Positions 1 to 13,054 of a stretch of DNA of 64,000 nucleotides are shown here, one piece after another. The stretch comes from Nectonema munidae (taxonomy: Eukaryota; Nematomorpha; Nectonematoida; Nectonematidae). Numbering within the stretch: position 1 is the first letter of the stretch; each line of letters begins with the position of its first letter. The notes under the pieces are model-generated. The model saw only the letters and a list, made by a program, of their open reading frames with translations. It had not been told where the DNA came from and did no database searches. Both the position numbers and the translations under genes were made by a program. The stretch is taken from the NCBI GenBank assembly GCA_030549495.1, contig JAUIRK010000641.1:62001-126000 (forward strand). The letters are read 5' to 3'.

Positions 1-130
1 CGATTTGTTTTCATGCTATTCTCCAAAGACTATATTCAAATTTTTACTCATTTCACAAATGAATTTATTTCTCTTTGAACTTTAGATTTTATTTGGAATC
101 TATAATAAAACAAATTTTCCTTCAATCAAT

Positions 131-520
131 ATGAAATATAGTTTCATAGAAGCTGGGACTACTGAACATCCAATACCACTTTGCTTAAAGTGTTGTAAAA
201 CACAATCAAACGAATCAATGAGTGCAAGTAAGATAGAAAAGCATCGCAATAAATGTTATCTGGAACTGAAGAATAAGCCCTTGGAGTATTGGGAAAGAAT
301 AAAAGAGGAATTTGTCAAGCAAAAAAAAAGCTCAACATTTTTTTTAAACCGAAGAATAACTTCCTCTATGCCTCATGTATGATTTCGCATTTGATAGCTA
401 AATCTAAAAAACCATTTAAGTGGGTGAATGTTTGATTATTCCAGCCGCAGAAATAATTTTGCCTTCAAATCGTTTATGCAAAGGGAAAGTTCAAAAAAGA
501 TAATTTTTGTTTTTTTGAAT
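131..520 (+). pseudogene. hAT transposase relic, ZBED5-like N-terminus
   Basis: Decayed 5' part of a hAT transposase of the ZBED5/FAM200 kind. The first 83 codons hold a BED-like zinc-finger start (LCLKCCKTQSNESMSASKI then H and C) followed by KNKPLEYWERI, which matches the 'KDKPLEFFxR' stretch of this family. A frame change near 370 leads into ISHLIAKSKKPFKW, matching the conserved 'IAKxKKPHTI' segment, and another near 430 into LIIPAAEIILPSN. At least two frameshifts are visible and nothing of the catalytic domain follows, so this is a dead fragment. The family call rests on recalled motifs, not an alignment. Confidence 0.6.
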
Positions 521-1304
521 CTGGATTATCAAAAAGACAAATTATCGAAAAAAGTTTTTCTCTTTTTTTTAAAACTATTTTTATTATCCTTGACAGTTTT
601 TAATAAAGGAGATCATTCACTTTTTTTTTAATACTGTAAGCAATTATTAAATAAAATAGCAAATTTTATGCAGAAAACTCATGTTAAGGTGAAAATATTT
701 TTCATTTTAGAGAAAGGTTACGACAACCAAATGATTAGATATAAAAAAAACAAACAGATTTTTATTATATAAATAAATTATGTTTCAACTTTGTCATCTT
801 CGTTCATTTGTATATTGTTTGATTATACGTATAAAACTTTCTCAAAATAGTCAAACACGAAATTTAAATTGACCGATTCAGCTTGTTTCGAGATATTGTA
901 GAGTGAATGGTATAAACGAACTGTCTTTCTCCCTCAAATAAAATGATGCGCATCAAATATGCCTCTACAGAGTCCTTGTTTTGTATTTAATTAATTTCAT
1001 TAAAAAAATCACCTCATTGAATTCAGTATAAAATCCCGTTTTTGTTCTATATCATTTTCAGTTATATTTTATTTTTTTGCAATTTTGTTTTGCCTACTTA
1101 TAATTCTATTTGTTCTGTGTCAAAATAAATTACATATATAGCTACGTATAACTATTTAATCATGAAGTCCTTTATTTCAGTTGAAGTGTCATATGTCAAT
1201 CATTTTTTGACAGGTATGATTAATTTTTATAAAAAATAAACATCACTGTTGGATTCAGCCTACTTGAAAATGGGTACATATGTGTAAAATACCTGATTTG
1301 CAAA
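521..1304. other. AT-rich stretch, nothing recognised
   Basis: No open frame, splice-framed exon or terminal repeat that I can support. Confidence 0.5.
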
Positions 1305-1570
1305 TTTGATTCACGCTTACTAGTATTTTTAAATTCTAAATCTAAAAACAATCTATAATTGGAATTGGCATTGTTGATTTGTTATAAAAATGTGTATATT
1401 CCATGTAAAATTTGAATGAATGTTTTCAGAGACAGATTTTAGAAGTAAACCGCAAGTTAGTTACACACTTATTGGTATTTTCAATTTCTAAATTCCAAAA
1501 ATAACTCCAAAAATGAAATCAGCATGCCCGATTTGATATAAAAAATATATTTCATATAAAATTTTAAGGT
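1305..1570 (+). repeat. Two diverged ~150-bp tandem units
   Basis: Units starting near 1,310 and 1,460 share the order 'ACTAGTATTTTTAAATTCTAAA ... GATTTG(A/T)TATAAAAA ... CCATGTAAAATTT' with many substitutions. Related units occur at 57,700-57,935 and 61,430-61,600, so this is a dispersed tandem-repeat family. Confidence 0.55.
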
Positions 1571-2460
1571 ATATAGATATATTTCTCATCAATCAAAATT
1601 TTGATTGACATTTCCCAAAAAGTAACCATGTTTTTGAAAAAATTTAAACTATAAAGTGTTATGTGTTCAAAACAGAATATATTTATAAATTTTCAAACGA
1701 GTATATAATATAGACACAAAGTTATAAGCTTAACTAGAGATACTGTCAGAATTTTGCTGAAAAAGTTTAATTTTGATTTTGATTGACAGATTTAGGCATT
1801 AAAAGGTCATTCAACTGTCATGAAAATGGTATCAAAAGATGCAGCTATCAATTTTAGGAAATGTCACGAAGTATGGTAGCAAAAGATGTAGCCAATTTGG
1901 TACAAGAGAAATTTTAGTTGAGGCGGAGGGGGGGGGGGGTAAAATAGCCTCGTTACTGATAGGGTAAGATGGTATTTATAATGAATTAATTATAAATAAA
2001 TTTCAAAAGAAAAAAAATATTAGCTGTGATGAAAATCATTTGCACTCTACTGTATAATTAAGACTATCAATTTTATCAAAAAGACTATTACTTTTCATTT
2101 CCTCAACTTGTGTTTGATGTGCAATACTTTCAGTCACAACATCGATCTTTTTATGAAACTCTTTCTGTAGAATTTAAAAATCACTCTCTTTTTTAAATGT
2201 ATTGTAAGTATCAACACATGCATACCAACATTTAAAGTTGTAGAAAAAATCATATGCGTACCAAAAATTTTCTGAAAATATAATAAATCACAAGCATGTG
2301 TTTTACTTAAACTTAAATATATAATAGACATTAATTTAAGGCTAAAAGAGAAATGCGTACATCTAAAGTTGAATACAATATCAATAATATATATTTCACA
2401 TGTGCATGTATATCTCTACTTGAACAATGTAGTATGAGATATGCTGTTAATACAGGGGTT
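1571..2460. other. AT-rich stretch with a G homopolymer
   Basis: No gene seen. A run of G lies at about 1,928-1,939 in otherwise AT-rich DNA. Confidence 0.5.
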
Positions 2461-2604
2461 ATTCACAATTGATGTCAATCAAAGATTGAGAGGACTGTGG
2501 ATAAGTTGACAAATAAAGAATTTGTAAACTAAATAAATAGTCTCTAGCTCACAATGGTGAGAGCGGGTTAAAATTAAGCAAAAAGTTTGACATCAATTGT
2601 GAAT
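2461..2604. repeat. Perfect 18-bp inverted repeat (small TIR element?)
   Basis: ATTCACAATTGATGTCAA at 2,461-2,478 is repeated in perfect inverted form at 2,587-2,604, with 108 bp between. It may be a miniature TIR element or a hairpin. I found no convincing target-site duplication. Confidence 0.55.
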
Positions 2605-3224
2605 GTCACCAGAATATTAAAAGTGTAGGCAATTCCTAAAACCTATTTCCTTCAGTAGATAGTAACTAATATATGATCGATAAGAGGGCAATAGATTGTA
2701 CGGATGAAAATATTTGACATAATTGTGGCCTAAGTAGAGAATTGAAAACTGGTCCAATTACTGATGCTTAAGTAATAAAATAGATATAAAGTTCATTTAG
2801 TGAATATAACTAAAAATTCTTCCTATAGTAATATATATATATACATATATATATCAGAGGCGACTCCTCATTGCAAACAAGGCGTGCATTGTATGCCGTT
2901 CAAAAAAGTATAATTATGATGATGTAAAATTGCGAATTTGCAAAAAAAAAGATATACGCTGGAAGGCAAGCAGTTTGAATATTGCATTCATCTCTCAATG
3001 CAGATCTGTATACTATGTATGATTAAATATGCCATAGCATATTTTGTATAAAAAAATACGATTCAGGGCAAGCATTTTAAATTTTGCATTCCTATTGTAA
3101 AAAACCACGTATCGCCATTGATATATATATAGGTAACACTTTGAATAACTTTTTAATATATTCTTATATTTGTTTATAATTTAGTATTTATGCATTCTGG
3201 TTCAGTTTTTTTGTGTAGATTCCG
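2605..3224. other. AT-rich stretch with short TA microsatellites
   Basis: TA-rich runs lie at about 2,828-2,856 and 3,120-3,132. Between them, two short related segments ('GGCAAGCAGTTTGAATATTGC' near 2,970 and 'GGCAAGCATTTTAAATTTTGC' near 3,070) look like diverged repeats. No gene. Confidence 0.45.
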
Positions 3225-3600
3225 AATATGCAATTAGCTTTTACATATCTAGTATAGTTTTTGTAGATTTCAGGATCAAATTTAGCCCAAAAAAGTCAAA
3301 AAATTTTGGCCTAAATTTGAATTTTTTGGATGCCACTTTTAAAATTAGTATATAAATCAATTCAAACCTCTAGTTTCAGAATCTGCAACCTATTTTTGCA
3401 TATCTATTATAGTTTCGGAGTTATTGCATGTTAAATTTGGAAAAAGAAACTAGTCTTACTTTTTGAAAAAAAAATTTTCAAAAGGGGGAGGGGGTGTATT
3501 GTAAAAAGAAACTAGTCTAACTTTTTTGAAAAAAAATTTCCCAAGAGAGGAGGGGCGGGGGATTGGGAAAGGAAACTTGTCTAACTTTTTTTAAGAGGGA
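3225..3600. repeat. Diverged ~150-bp duplication, then ~62-bp tandem triplet
   Basis: Two related segments begin near 3,225 and 3,378 (shared CATATCTA(G/T)TATAGTTT). They are followed by three tandem units starting near 3,441, 3,503 and 3,566 that share AAAGAAACTAGTCTAACTTT, a poly(A) stretch and a G-rich block. The third unit is truncated. Confidence 0.65.
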
Positions 3601-3655
3601 ATATTGGTAATTTTTTCAAGATTATTATTTAAAAAAACAGTTGTTTTTAAAAAAT

Positions 3656-4072
3656 TTATAGACAAAGATAAAAAAATATTTGATCTAGCATACTTTCAGC
3701 TTCTCTTTCAGTAATCTTTATTCTATTTCGGATTCTGTCAACGATCCTAGTTTTACCGTATTCTTGTAACTTCTCTGCGTCACAATAAATGACCATTATT
3801 TCTTTTTTGATAATTTCTTTATAGTGAGTTTTGGTATACTTACTTCTAAAAAGAGAGGCCTTACACACTCAAATAAAAAAAATAATAAGGCTTAGGATTA
3901 TTGAGGCAGTTTCCTCCTGCGTCTTATCCCAAGAAATAAAGTCACTTTTGATTTCATCATCATCTTTCTCATGGATTGATTTTTGATCATTCAAAGTCAA
4001 TTCACCTTCTTCCACTGTATGTACTAAAGATGCAGCTTTTATGATTAACTTTTCAATACAAATTTTGCCCAA
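3656..4072 (-). pseudogene. Unrecognised coding-like segment, two adjoining frames
   Basis: Two open frames lie end to end in the same frame, 4,072-3,869 then 3,868-3,656, separated by one stop codon. Together they give 137 residues, rich in Lys and Glu and less biased than the surrounding AT-rich DNA. The second half contains DAEKLQEYGKTRIVDRIRNR and ITEREAESMLDQ, which looks like real helical protein. A donor-like GTAAGTA sits near 3,840 on the minus strand and acceptor-like TGTAAG near 3,860, so exon boundaries could explain the stop. I do not recognise a family. It could be a decayed host exon pair or chance. Confidence 0.25.
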
Positions 4073-4979
4073 TGTTTATGCGTAACTGAAGTGTATCTAT
4101 ATATAGAAACATTAGTTAAATTAGCATAAATCCAATATAGGTATATATTTATAATTTATATATCTAAGCATATATGAGAGAATAGTATGTAAATATTTAA
4201 AGGTTTAAATATATAATTATTTCAAAAACAAGACTAAGTTTCATAAAAAAAAGTTAAACATTAATCGATAGTTACATACGTAGTTACAATGGGAGTCATA
4301 ATTAAATGTAGAAATATTCATATGAAGGGGATAAATCTTAGGTTTAATTATATTGGTGTGATTCTTTTATCATTCTTTTACTTTGGATATTACACACTTA
4401 GCAGTACTTCTTGGAGTCAGTTTTCTTATATGTGTTCATAAGCATGATTGACATGTTCTTTTTAAGCTTATATGACTATTACTAGTTTTATTCATGAACA
4501 TTGGTTCTTTATTTCACAAGAGAAGATATTAAGAATTACATTAAATTTATAATATAATAAATATACAAGCAGTAAATTTTATATGATAAATAGTCTAAAT
4601 ATACATGATATTGTTACATATAAGCTCGTACTCTATTTACATGATATTTTTATTTCCTTTCAATTATGCACATATGTTCAAATTCAATTACGAATTGTAT
4701 CAACATGATACAAGAACAAAATAAAACTTATTTTTTTCCGAGATTTAAATCGAACAAATGCAAACAATCGATTACGTATAAAATTCCGATTTTACTTAAA
4801 GATTTAACAAGCAAACAGTGTTGATGCATTTACATAAAATTCCTCTTAAAAGTATATTAAAAACATATGATATTCCTTGTCTTATAGAAAATTGCTTTTC
4901 TTACTCCAATGAATAGTTTTGTCAATATATTCTTCCAATGTTATTTCTTATTTAAAATCCATGATATCAAATGCTCAAT
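4073..4979. other. AT-rich stretch, nothing recognised
   Basis: Only short frames and AT-rich sequence. Confidence 0.5.
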
Positions 4980-5030
4980 AGTGGCGGATCCAGAAGTTGA
5001 CCATAGGGGGCCAACTTTAAAAAATACTAG
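4980..5030 (+). repeat. TIR-like end of a small transposon
   Basis: AGTGGCGGATCCAG followed by a short G run resembles the ends of small hAT-type elements. A similar start, CAGTGGCGGTTCTAG, is at about 47,710. No matching second end was found. Confidence 0.35.
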
Positions 5031-5194
5031 TAAACATTTTTTATGCCAAATATTTTTTTAAAGAAATACAGACGATAGATTTTTTCATTGTAATTAATAT
5101 GAATTTCTAAAATTATCTGCTTATCGTGGGCATAAATGACTTAAAAACGAAATACTTATTTTTTTTTAAATTTTATACAAAAAATAACAAACTT

Positions 5195-5352
5195 AGAGTA
5201 AGACGCCCTTAGGTAAAAAAAGATTCACTTAAAATAAAAATATGGCGCACCTAAAGAATAAAAAGGAGACACTTGAAATTAAAAAGGACGCATTTAAAAT
5301 GAAAAAAGACGCACTTGACTTAAATACATGTGTGTCTTTTTATTTTAAGTAT
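5195..5352. repeat. Degenerate ~25-bp tandem repeats ending in a foldback
   Basis: About five loose copies of a unit like AAGACGCACTTAAAATAAAA occur from 5,195 to 5,325. The segment GTCTTTTTATTTTAAG at about 5,335-5,350 is the reverse complement of the unit, so the array can fold on itself. Confidence 0.5.
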
Positions 5353-8300
5353 TTCTAATATCTTTTTAATGTCAAGTCTATTATTTGTATATAAAGAATA
5401 TATTTATGTGTGTATGTGAATATGGGTAAAAAGTATACTGAATCATTAGTATGCTTTTAGAAGCTTTTTTTTAAATTTCAAAAGACAATAAAGTTTTTCA
5501 TATCTAGAAAATATTTATTAAGTAAGTTCATTCGTTGATAGTTTATAGTAGCTAGTATAAAGATATAAGAAGTGTAGTATGGTTGAAATTTAAATAAAAA
5601 TAATGGCATAAAGTTTAAACATTTTTTCGAATGAGTTTTTTTGTCATCTCAAATAGGGAAGTGATAGTTTCAATCTGTTATTTTTATCCTGATATTCAAG
5701 AAAAGTAAGGGGCGTGTATTTATTTATTTATTATTTGAAACAAGAAAATTAGTAGTTAAAACTATGTAATTGGTTAAGCTAAGAAATTCATAGCAAGTAT
5801 TTTAAAATACTGGGTCCACACAGTGCAAGAGATATAAAGATATTTTACTTCAATTTTATTATATACTTTTTTAACCAAATTTGCTAAACTCTTTGTTCTT
5901 GTAAAAATGTCTTCTTTTTAATTATCTGTCTTTTAAATTTCAAATTTTATCATTAGCTAAAAAGTTTATTTCTTATTTAATAGAATATAATTTTTTTATT
6001 GGTATATCTTTCTATTTTCATGTTAATACTATTAAAATTATAAATACGAGCATATAGACTTACGGCTGAAAATGCTTTGATATCTCCAACCAACCAAACA
6101 AAAAAATGTTCCATTTAAAATAGTTAATCTTTTTATTTCTTCATTCTAGTATCTTATTTTTTCTATAAATTTGAAATGTCGAAAAGATTAGCTAACAGTT
6201 TATTTTTTTTTGAATGGGGTATTTATACTATAAATTATTGAAAATATGTCTAAGTTTCAGATCTGTTAGATGCATACCAACATTTAGAAATTACAAATCA
6301 AGAAAACCGTTATACAATCTTGGTTCAATTTTTTTATCCAGTTTAACTTTTGGAGTAAGTGTTCTCTAGAATAATGAGTCGCGACTGTTTATAAGTTGCC
6401 TTAAGTAGCGACATACGATACGTTACGTTTCAAAATAACGTATGAAAAAGCTAAGTTATAATAAATACTTGAATTCGCTACAATTTCAATTTGGTTACAA
6501 TACTCCTTAAACTTTTTAAATATATGCCTGCCCGTTTATATTTATACATAGTCATCACTCAAATGCAACTGGATGCGAACATACGCAAGTTGAAACAATC
6601 ATACACTATATTCTTCTGAAGCATTTAGTAGTTTTTTTAATTTATGCCTATCCGTTTAATAAAATCACACATACTCATTATTCGTAATTTATTCAAGCAT
6701 TGATATCGGCATCGTTTCACAATCGACATATTCATTTTATAAGGTAATCGGAATCACAATCATTCAAAAAATCGGTACATCATTAACAATAGTAGTAATA
6801 CAAGCTAGAAAAATGTATGTTATCATGAAAGAGCTACATCGAATAATAGTCGTATGTTTTATTGTTTTATTAGTATGTTATAGTTGTATTAGTATGTTGT
6901 GCTGTTTGGTAGCTTAGTGAGTGTATATCATGATTTATTATGATTCATGTATATTTAGTATCACTTATTAGTCTATTTGAATTATTTTGTAAATACACAG
7001 TGTTAAACATCAATCTTATTTTACTTTTACTTCTTTTTATCATTATTTGCCTTAGTTCAAATTCAATTTTATCTAAATTTCAAAAACTCTTATTTCGTTA
7101 CTTTCAAGGTTTTCAGTTCTTTCAAATTTTTTTTAACATAAATCAGCCTAAAAAGGGAGCCAGCTCTTTATAATTTTAATTTCATTACAAAATTATAGAT
7201 GACAATCATCTCTACATACATTATCATGGAAGTTATTCTGAGGCAGATTTTAGCAGCGTTCATTATGAAATAATTGTCAAAATTTACAGCGCGCATAACC
7301 ATGAATGAGATCTAAGAAATTTAAAACAAGGAGAAAAATTAAGAAACTTATAAGAGACTTTCACTACTCAAAAATTTAATTTTCGGCTTTTTTCTATTTT
7401 TGCACCTAAAGATAAAAACATCTGATTTACCACCTTACCTTATGGGAAATTCGCAAATAACAGTTTTCTGTATTTTTTCGCTTACCATTTAAATCTTTTT
7501 CTTCAGAGTGAGAGATATAATGCGATTTGCAATCAGTGACTGAAAATTTTGGCAAATTATAATCAGCATGATATAATGTCGTAGAGAAGTTATGAGTGGC
7601 TAGCTTTTTACTTTGTTAATGATTATTATCAATATCAGATATTCTTTCAAGACGTTTTGTACGCTCCAATCTTGTTCACTTCTTTAATTTTTAAAGGGTG
7701 AAGGCGCTCTAAATAAAACGAGAGGAGGGGTAGCCTGTTGCCCCCATATATATAGATAGATAGATATGACACGGGCTCTGTGAAGTTCATTATAAATATT
7801 TTTAACTATTACCTACTTTGAATATACAACACCACTACGTATTTTTTCAATGTTTGGATATATTTATACATGCCAGCTTTATTATGTTAAAATGTTAAAT
7901 TTGTTATGTTTATTTGTTATGTTTAAAGTTTGCTAGAAAATTTTTAATAGAAATAGTGCAGATAAACTTTGTTTTCAGTTATTTTTATTTTTAACTCCAC
8001 CAATATTCTCTACTGGTCAGGCCGATTAGGTTAGTAGACGTAGGTTCCACTGTTAACATTAAAAAATGTCTCGAGTTTTTATCTCTTAAGCCACTTTAAT
8101 GTATGTGTCTCTAATGATTCCTTAAAATTTTGAACTTTTTTCCTGTTGCTCTAACAAACTTTTTTGAAATATCTCATTTAATAGTATTGGGATGGGGGAA
8201 GAGAAACTACTTTTTGCCACTCTCCTTTTCTTTTTTGCCTATGCAAAATTTGAATGAAAGACTATATTGGAGTATAAATATGTTTTGTTGAGTAGGGAAA

Positions 8301-8630
8301 CTTGATTATAAATTCAGAGAAAATTTTGTTTATTTTGAATTCTATAATTTTTGCTACATCTCTAAAATTTAATGCTAAATGAGCCTCCAAAATGAAAATT
8401 CCACGTGTGCCTAATAATAAGTGTAGTAATCTTGTGAACACATTTAAATTGCTAAAAGTGTCATCTTGAGTAAAATTTTCAGCATTCTTATCTAATTTTA
8501 ATATTTCCACAAATGTTCTAAATATATGATTTTTATAAATTCGGCATAATTCTCTCCTTTATTTTAAAAGCGTTCATTGTGAGCACAAAATCCTTACCGT
8601 CCACCTGCCGCTATCAATCTTTGATTTTAT
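5353..8630. other. Long AT-rich gene-free stretch
   Basis: I find no supportable gene. A loose duplication (ATATGCCTGCCCGTTTATATTT near 6,523 and TTATGCCTATCCGTTTAATAAA near 6,642) and a GATA microsatellite near 7,755 are the only patterns. Confidence 0.5.
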
Positions 8631-8746
8631 TTAATGACCCTTTCAGGCATTGGTTTTCTATCGTCTTTCTTTCAATGAGTTTTTGTATAGCTTAAGCAGA
8701 TGATTTTTGGGACATTGGTGTTTCATAGTGCCTGAAAGGGGCTTAA
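8631..8746. mobile_element. 108-bp TTAA-flanked TIR element (piggyBac-type MITE)
   Basis: TTAA at 8,631-8,634 and 8,743-8,746 bracket a 108-bp segment. Its ends both contain CCCTTTCAGGCA (the right one in inverted form). TTAA duplication and ends rich in CCC are the mark of piggyBac-superfamily elements. There is no coding capacity. The extra bases between TTAA and CCC (TGA left, GC right) make the ends slightly unequal. Confidence 0.6.
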
Positions 8747-10332
8747 GTTTTCTTCTTTGGTTTTGATATATTTTGTACATTTATTATGTTTGTATCGGAT
8801 GAAGCTTTTTCTAGTTTTGAACTTTTCAACTAATAAAACTCTTTCCTTACTTTCAATGCATATCCTTGTAAAAAGAAATAAATTTTAAGAATATGAATTA
8901 TACCTACTATTGGGCCGTGAGTAAGTTTGTCTAGTCTATTTACTTGGCTTCGATACAACAAGGTCTTGCGGTTTAATCTGGTATTAAATCCTGCTCATAG
9001 TTCGACAGTAGGTGCAAATCTATAAAAAAAATTAACCCTAGAGCAATTTTATAACATTTTTTTTATGAAAATCATTGAGAATGAATGCCTTTCTATAGTG
9101 TACTCATATCTACTTTCGGATCTGAAGTACAACTCTTTCTTCAGTAATCAAATGAAACATGATAAAACTATACGCTGATATGGTGAAAATTTAGCATATC
9201 CAAACATATTTATAATGAAATGAATCCGTCACTGTTAGACAAGCGGTGCATTTCCTCTTTCTCGATTAAACAATCCACGTTATAATAAAATGGTATCATG
9301 ATTAATTACTGATAATCCTAGTAATTGGTTCGTTTTTACCTGGGCAGTTGAAATTGCCGGCCTGTAGGCGCTATGGTCCGGGTTGGAAGCTTCTCTACTA
9401 GACTATCATTATAGGGGTATAGAATTATTCGGCACATATTTCAACCTATCGTTGCTTTAGTCTCATTGTCATAGTTTTAATTTTATCTTCAAATATTGTT
9501 AGACGTAATGGACGTGAAAGCATGGCATTTACTTTTCTACTTTCTCTATATTTTGAAGCATCACCGTATCTCTCTTCAATACCTTGGTAATGTGAGGGTA
9601 AGAGATATTACTCTAATTTTTATTCTACATTGAAAGTATTTAATATTTCTTTATTCTTATCTACGTATCGTATTGAAATATACCTCGTCTTTTTTACAAA
9701 AAATTGGAAAAGTATCAGAGTGGTTGTTTAGTGATTTAACGATCCTAAAATTTTTATCGATGCCAATTCCAATGTCAGTAACTTAAAATTAGACATCTGA
9801 TTGGCTGTTTTAATTGTGTGTTATAAAAGCTATATAAAAATAATTTATGTTTAACCTACAAAATGTATACTTAAAATATTGAGACTCAAATAAAATAGAC
9901 AAAAGCTATTAATAAACTGCTTAGCGCGGGCACTGCGATGTACATCTCTTACAGTAGTAATAATAATGCTATAAACGTGTACGGGTGTGTAAACACCGAA
10001 ATTGCTTAAAAAAAAAGATGTGTGAAACCAAGTGACTAATTCAGGGTTAATTTTTGCATTTATATTTTTCCTATCCCCCCTCCTTACCAATTCCAACAAT
10101 GTATTATATTCTATGAGATTTTATTGTTAATTTGTATTTAATTGACTACCGATATTCTATGTTTCAGATAGATTGTCAATTTTTGAGGAGTGGATATAGA
10201 GGAAATAGATAATGGTATAGTTTCAAAAACATTAAATAAATTAGACCAATTAAACGATTACAGCCTTTGGCACTTTTGTTAGCTTTAAAGGAAGGCGCTT
10301 AGACATAAGGATTTGTATGTTTGAATTTTCAG
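8747..10332. other. Gene-free stretch
   Basis: No supported gene. It is probably intronic or upstream of the dystroglycan exons if the exon at 10,333 is real. Confidence 0.4.
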
Positions 10333-10439
10333 CCTAGTAATGATGTTGCTGAAGAATCTCTCAACTACAAAAAAGACTATCCTCCTACTCTTCGCAATCC
10401 CATCGACTACATCAAAGTTAAAGCTGGCATTCCATTCAA
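10333..10439 (+). CDS. Possible upstream dystroglycan exon
   Basis: A good acceptor (AATTTTCAG) precedes an open frame reading ...YPPTLRNPIDYIKVKAGIPF. This resembles the start of the dystroglycan second cadherin-like domain, where vertebrates have 'PELKNHIDRVDAWVGTYF' before the first strand. A donor-like GTATTA follows at 10,440, leaving phase 2. It would need one more exon (the W-x-Q-F strand) before the exon at 27,478, and I did not find it. The long 17-kb gap and short match keep this uncertain. If right, the gene spans over 21 kb here. Confidence 0.35.
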
Positions 10440-13054
10440 GTATTACACTTTTTTTTATCAAGCCATTGGGTTGTCATCGTCACACTTTCTTACGCCCTCC
10501 TTAAGCACTAAAAATTCTCATCTCCAAAACATTGATGATCCATCTGTTGGAAAACCAGAAGTTAGATGACTTTTCGGGAAACTAAAATAAGCCAAACACT
10601 AAAAAACTAATTTTTTCTTTCTAAAAGAGCCATTGGGTCGTAACCCCTACATAAAAGTTAACAGACAAAAACACTTACGTATAAAGCTATTTGTTTATCG
10701 GACATTAATCTCAGGGGTTCTATAAAAGGCATACACCATCCAAGTAAAATATTAAATTATCTTAATGGACATTTATTAAATTTAACTTAATGTCTGAAAG
10801 CACTTCTCTCTAAAAAAGCTTTTGAAACGATTTAGGGGTTCTATGCAACCCCATGACTTTTCTAGCGTTAAAATTGAAGATAATTTCAACATAATTTTGT
10901 TTTTCAAGTACTCCACTTAGATATAAACTGCATATAACTAGTCTTTATAATCATTAATATCTTATATGTCTCCCCATAATATCATGCCACTACATTTAAA
11001 GGCCTCATTGTTTGTACTTGTCTACCCATGTGACTAACTCTAATTATTATATGAACGTCTCTCTGTTTTGCAATATCACTCAAATAAATGAGTATGTGAC
11101 ATATTGTCCACCTGTGGTATAAACCGTGTCAAGGTTTCAGAAAGATTCTACTCTAGCTTTGCCAAAAAGAGTATTTTATTTTCATTTCCACTAAAATGGC
11201 GCTAAAGTTATGACTCAAAAGTATTCATTTGTTTTATTTCAATAATATTTTTATCTTTATTTTACTATAAGTGATTAAAATATGTTATTAACTTTTCCTG
11301 TTAAAATGTTGTAACAGTTATGATTTTTTTTCATTTTATCTTCCCATATTGTACCTCTCTTTTTTTTTGACGTATCTTCGACATTGTTTCCTAAAGACCT
11401 TTCTTATAATTAAAAATATATATACGTAGAAGTACAATTATTTTGCCAATTTACACTATTATAGAGATCATTCCATTCTCTTCTACAAGAATAGCTTCTA
11501 CAGATGAGCGATGAAAGAAATGAAAAAAAGCATTGTGAAAATAGGATGAGAGATTTCAGCACCCTCGTTTCCAATATCTTTTAAACTTTATCCGCTCCTA
11601 GATTTCTTTCTGCCCGCCGGTCTGGACACAGAGAGACGATTTCTTTTTTTAAACATATAACACATAAGTGTGGAGTCGGAATTGGTCTTATTTTCTTGAA
11701 TTCGTCTTTATCTTCAAAAGGAGAAAATATAACCCTCACTCCATAATTCTGATGTGCGGTACCTAAATTTCAACAGAAATAGTTTAAAAAAATTTAGATA
11801 CTCTCCTGAGATCAATTCGTAGCACTAAAAACTCTACCTTCTACCTCTGCCCTCGTAAAAAGAGATGTGCTGGGTTAGTATCATTTCTATGCTGTATCCA
11901 ATATATCAGCTGTAATAATAACTATAAAATTTAACTAATTTGATTCAACCAATTCTATTAAACAGAGAAGGGGCTCTTCTGATTCACAAAAATCGTGTAT
12001 TGACTTTTAAGGATTGGTTGTTGTGAGTACTACAGTAGTCAACTAGTTGCTTCAATCTCTCACAGGAGCATGTGAATGCATATTAACCATGTTGCATTTC
12101 TAAGCATTTGATCGACTCATTTCTATAATCTCTTCTTGAACACAAATTAAGCTCATTTTCGAATTTGTTTGTTGTAAAATGATAAACATGAATAATACAT
12201 TATGTAATGTTTCGTGCAGAGTGATTGATTTTTTCTGTTTCTTCAAGGCTAGTTCTTTTTACGTTTTGCAATATTATGATCTGTATATACGTCATATTTT
12301 TTAAGTAATCTTTAGTCGGTACTTGAAAGTTTAAGTGAACTTGAAATATTTTGAAGGTTTATTTAATATTTTTTGCATTTTTACTTAATTTTTGTATAAA
12401 TTCAGTGCTGAAGCATTTATTCTAAAATCTGAAATTCATTTTGCCCCCCCCCCTCACCCTGTAACTTCCTTGAAATATATGAATATATGTACCTTCTTAT
12501 AGTCAACCTCCTTTATAATCACCCTCTGTGTTTACAGAGTCTGAGGACGGAGCTGCTTATATGCTACACTAATTGTAACTTGCTTTTTTACATAGTCATA
12601 GTTGCGGAACATTTAATATTACGTATTATGAATGCTATAGAATCTGTATTATCGATCCGTATGATACAGTTTAATATAATATCATAAAAAGTTAGAATTT
12701 TGAAAACGTTTTAACATAAATCATGAAAAAGAGGGATTTAACGCCATCTATAAAATTCTTTTAACTTTTTCATAATATGACTTTATAGATTTTGTAAATT
12801 TATTTCAGAAAAATGAAAAAGTAAATATGTTTTTTTATAAAACGTGTTTTTAGGAACTGTTAAGTGTTATTTTTTTCTAAAAAGTATAGAATAATAATTT
12901 AATTGAGTAATCTAAAGAATCAAAACTTTTCTCTTTTTTTTTTTTGAAAATTTATAAGTTTGGCTTTATTTTAAAAAAATTAAGAAGGAAAAAATATACA
13001 TTAATATGTAAAACTAGACACAAAGACAAAATTTATATTTCACTGAAACAATTT
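10440..13054. other. Gene-free stretch, possible intron
   Basis: No supported gene. Short palindromic phrases such as AGGGGTTCTATGCAACCCC near 10,830 hint at decayed repeats. A C homopolymer is at about 12,444-12,453. Confidence 0.4.

Noticed and set aside
8930-9010. tRNA-like phrase with AGTTCGACA
   Set aside because: No A box at proper spacing and no cloverleaf that I could fold.
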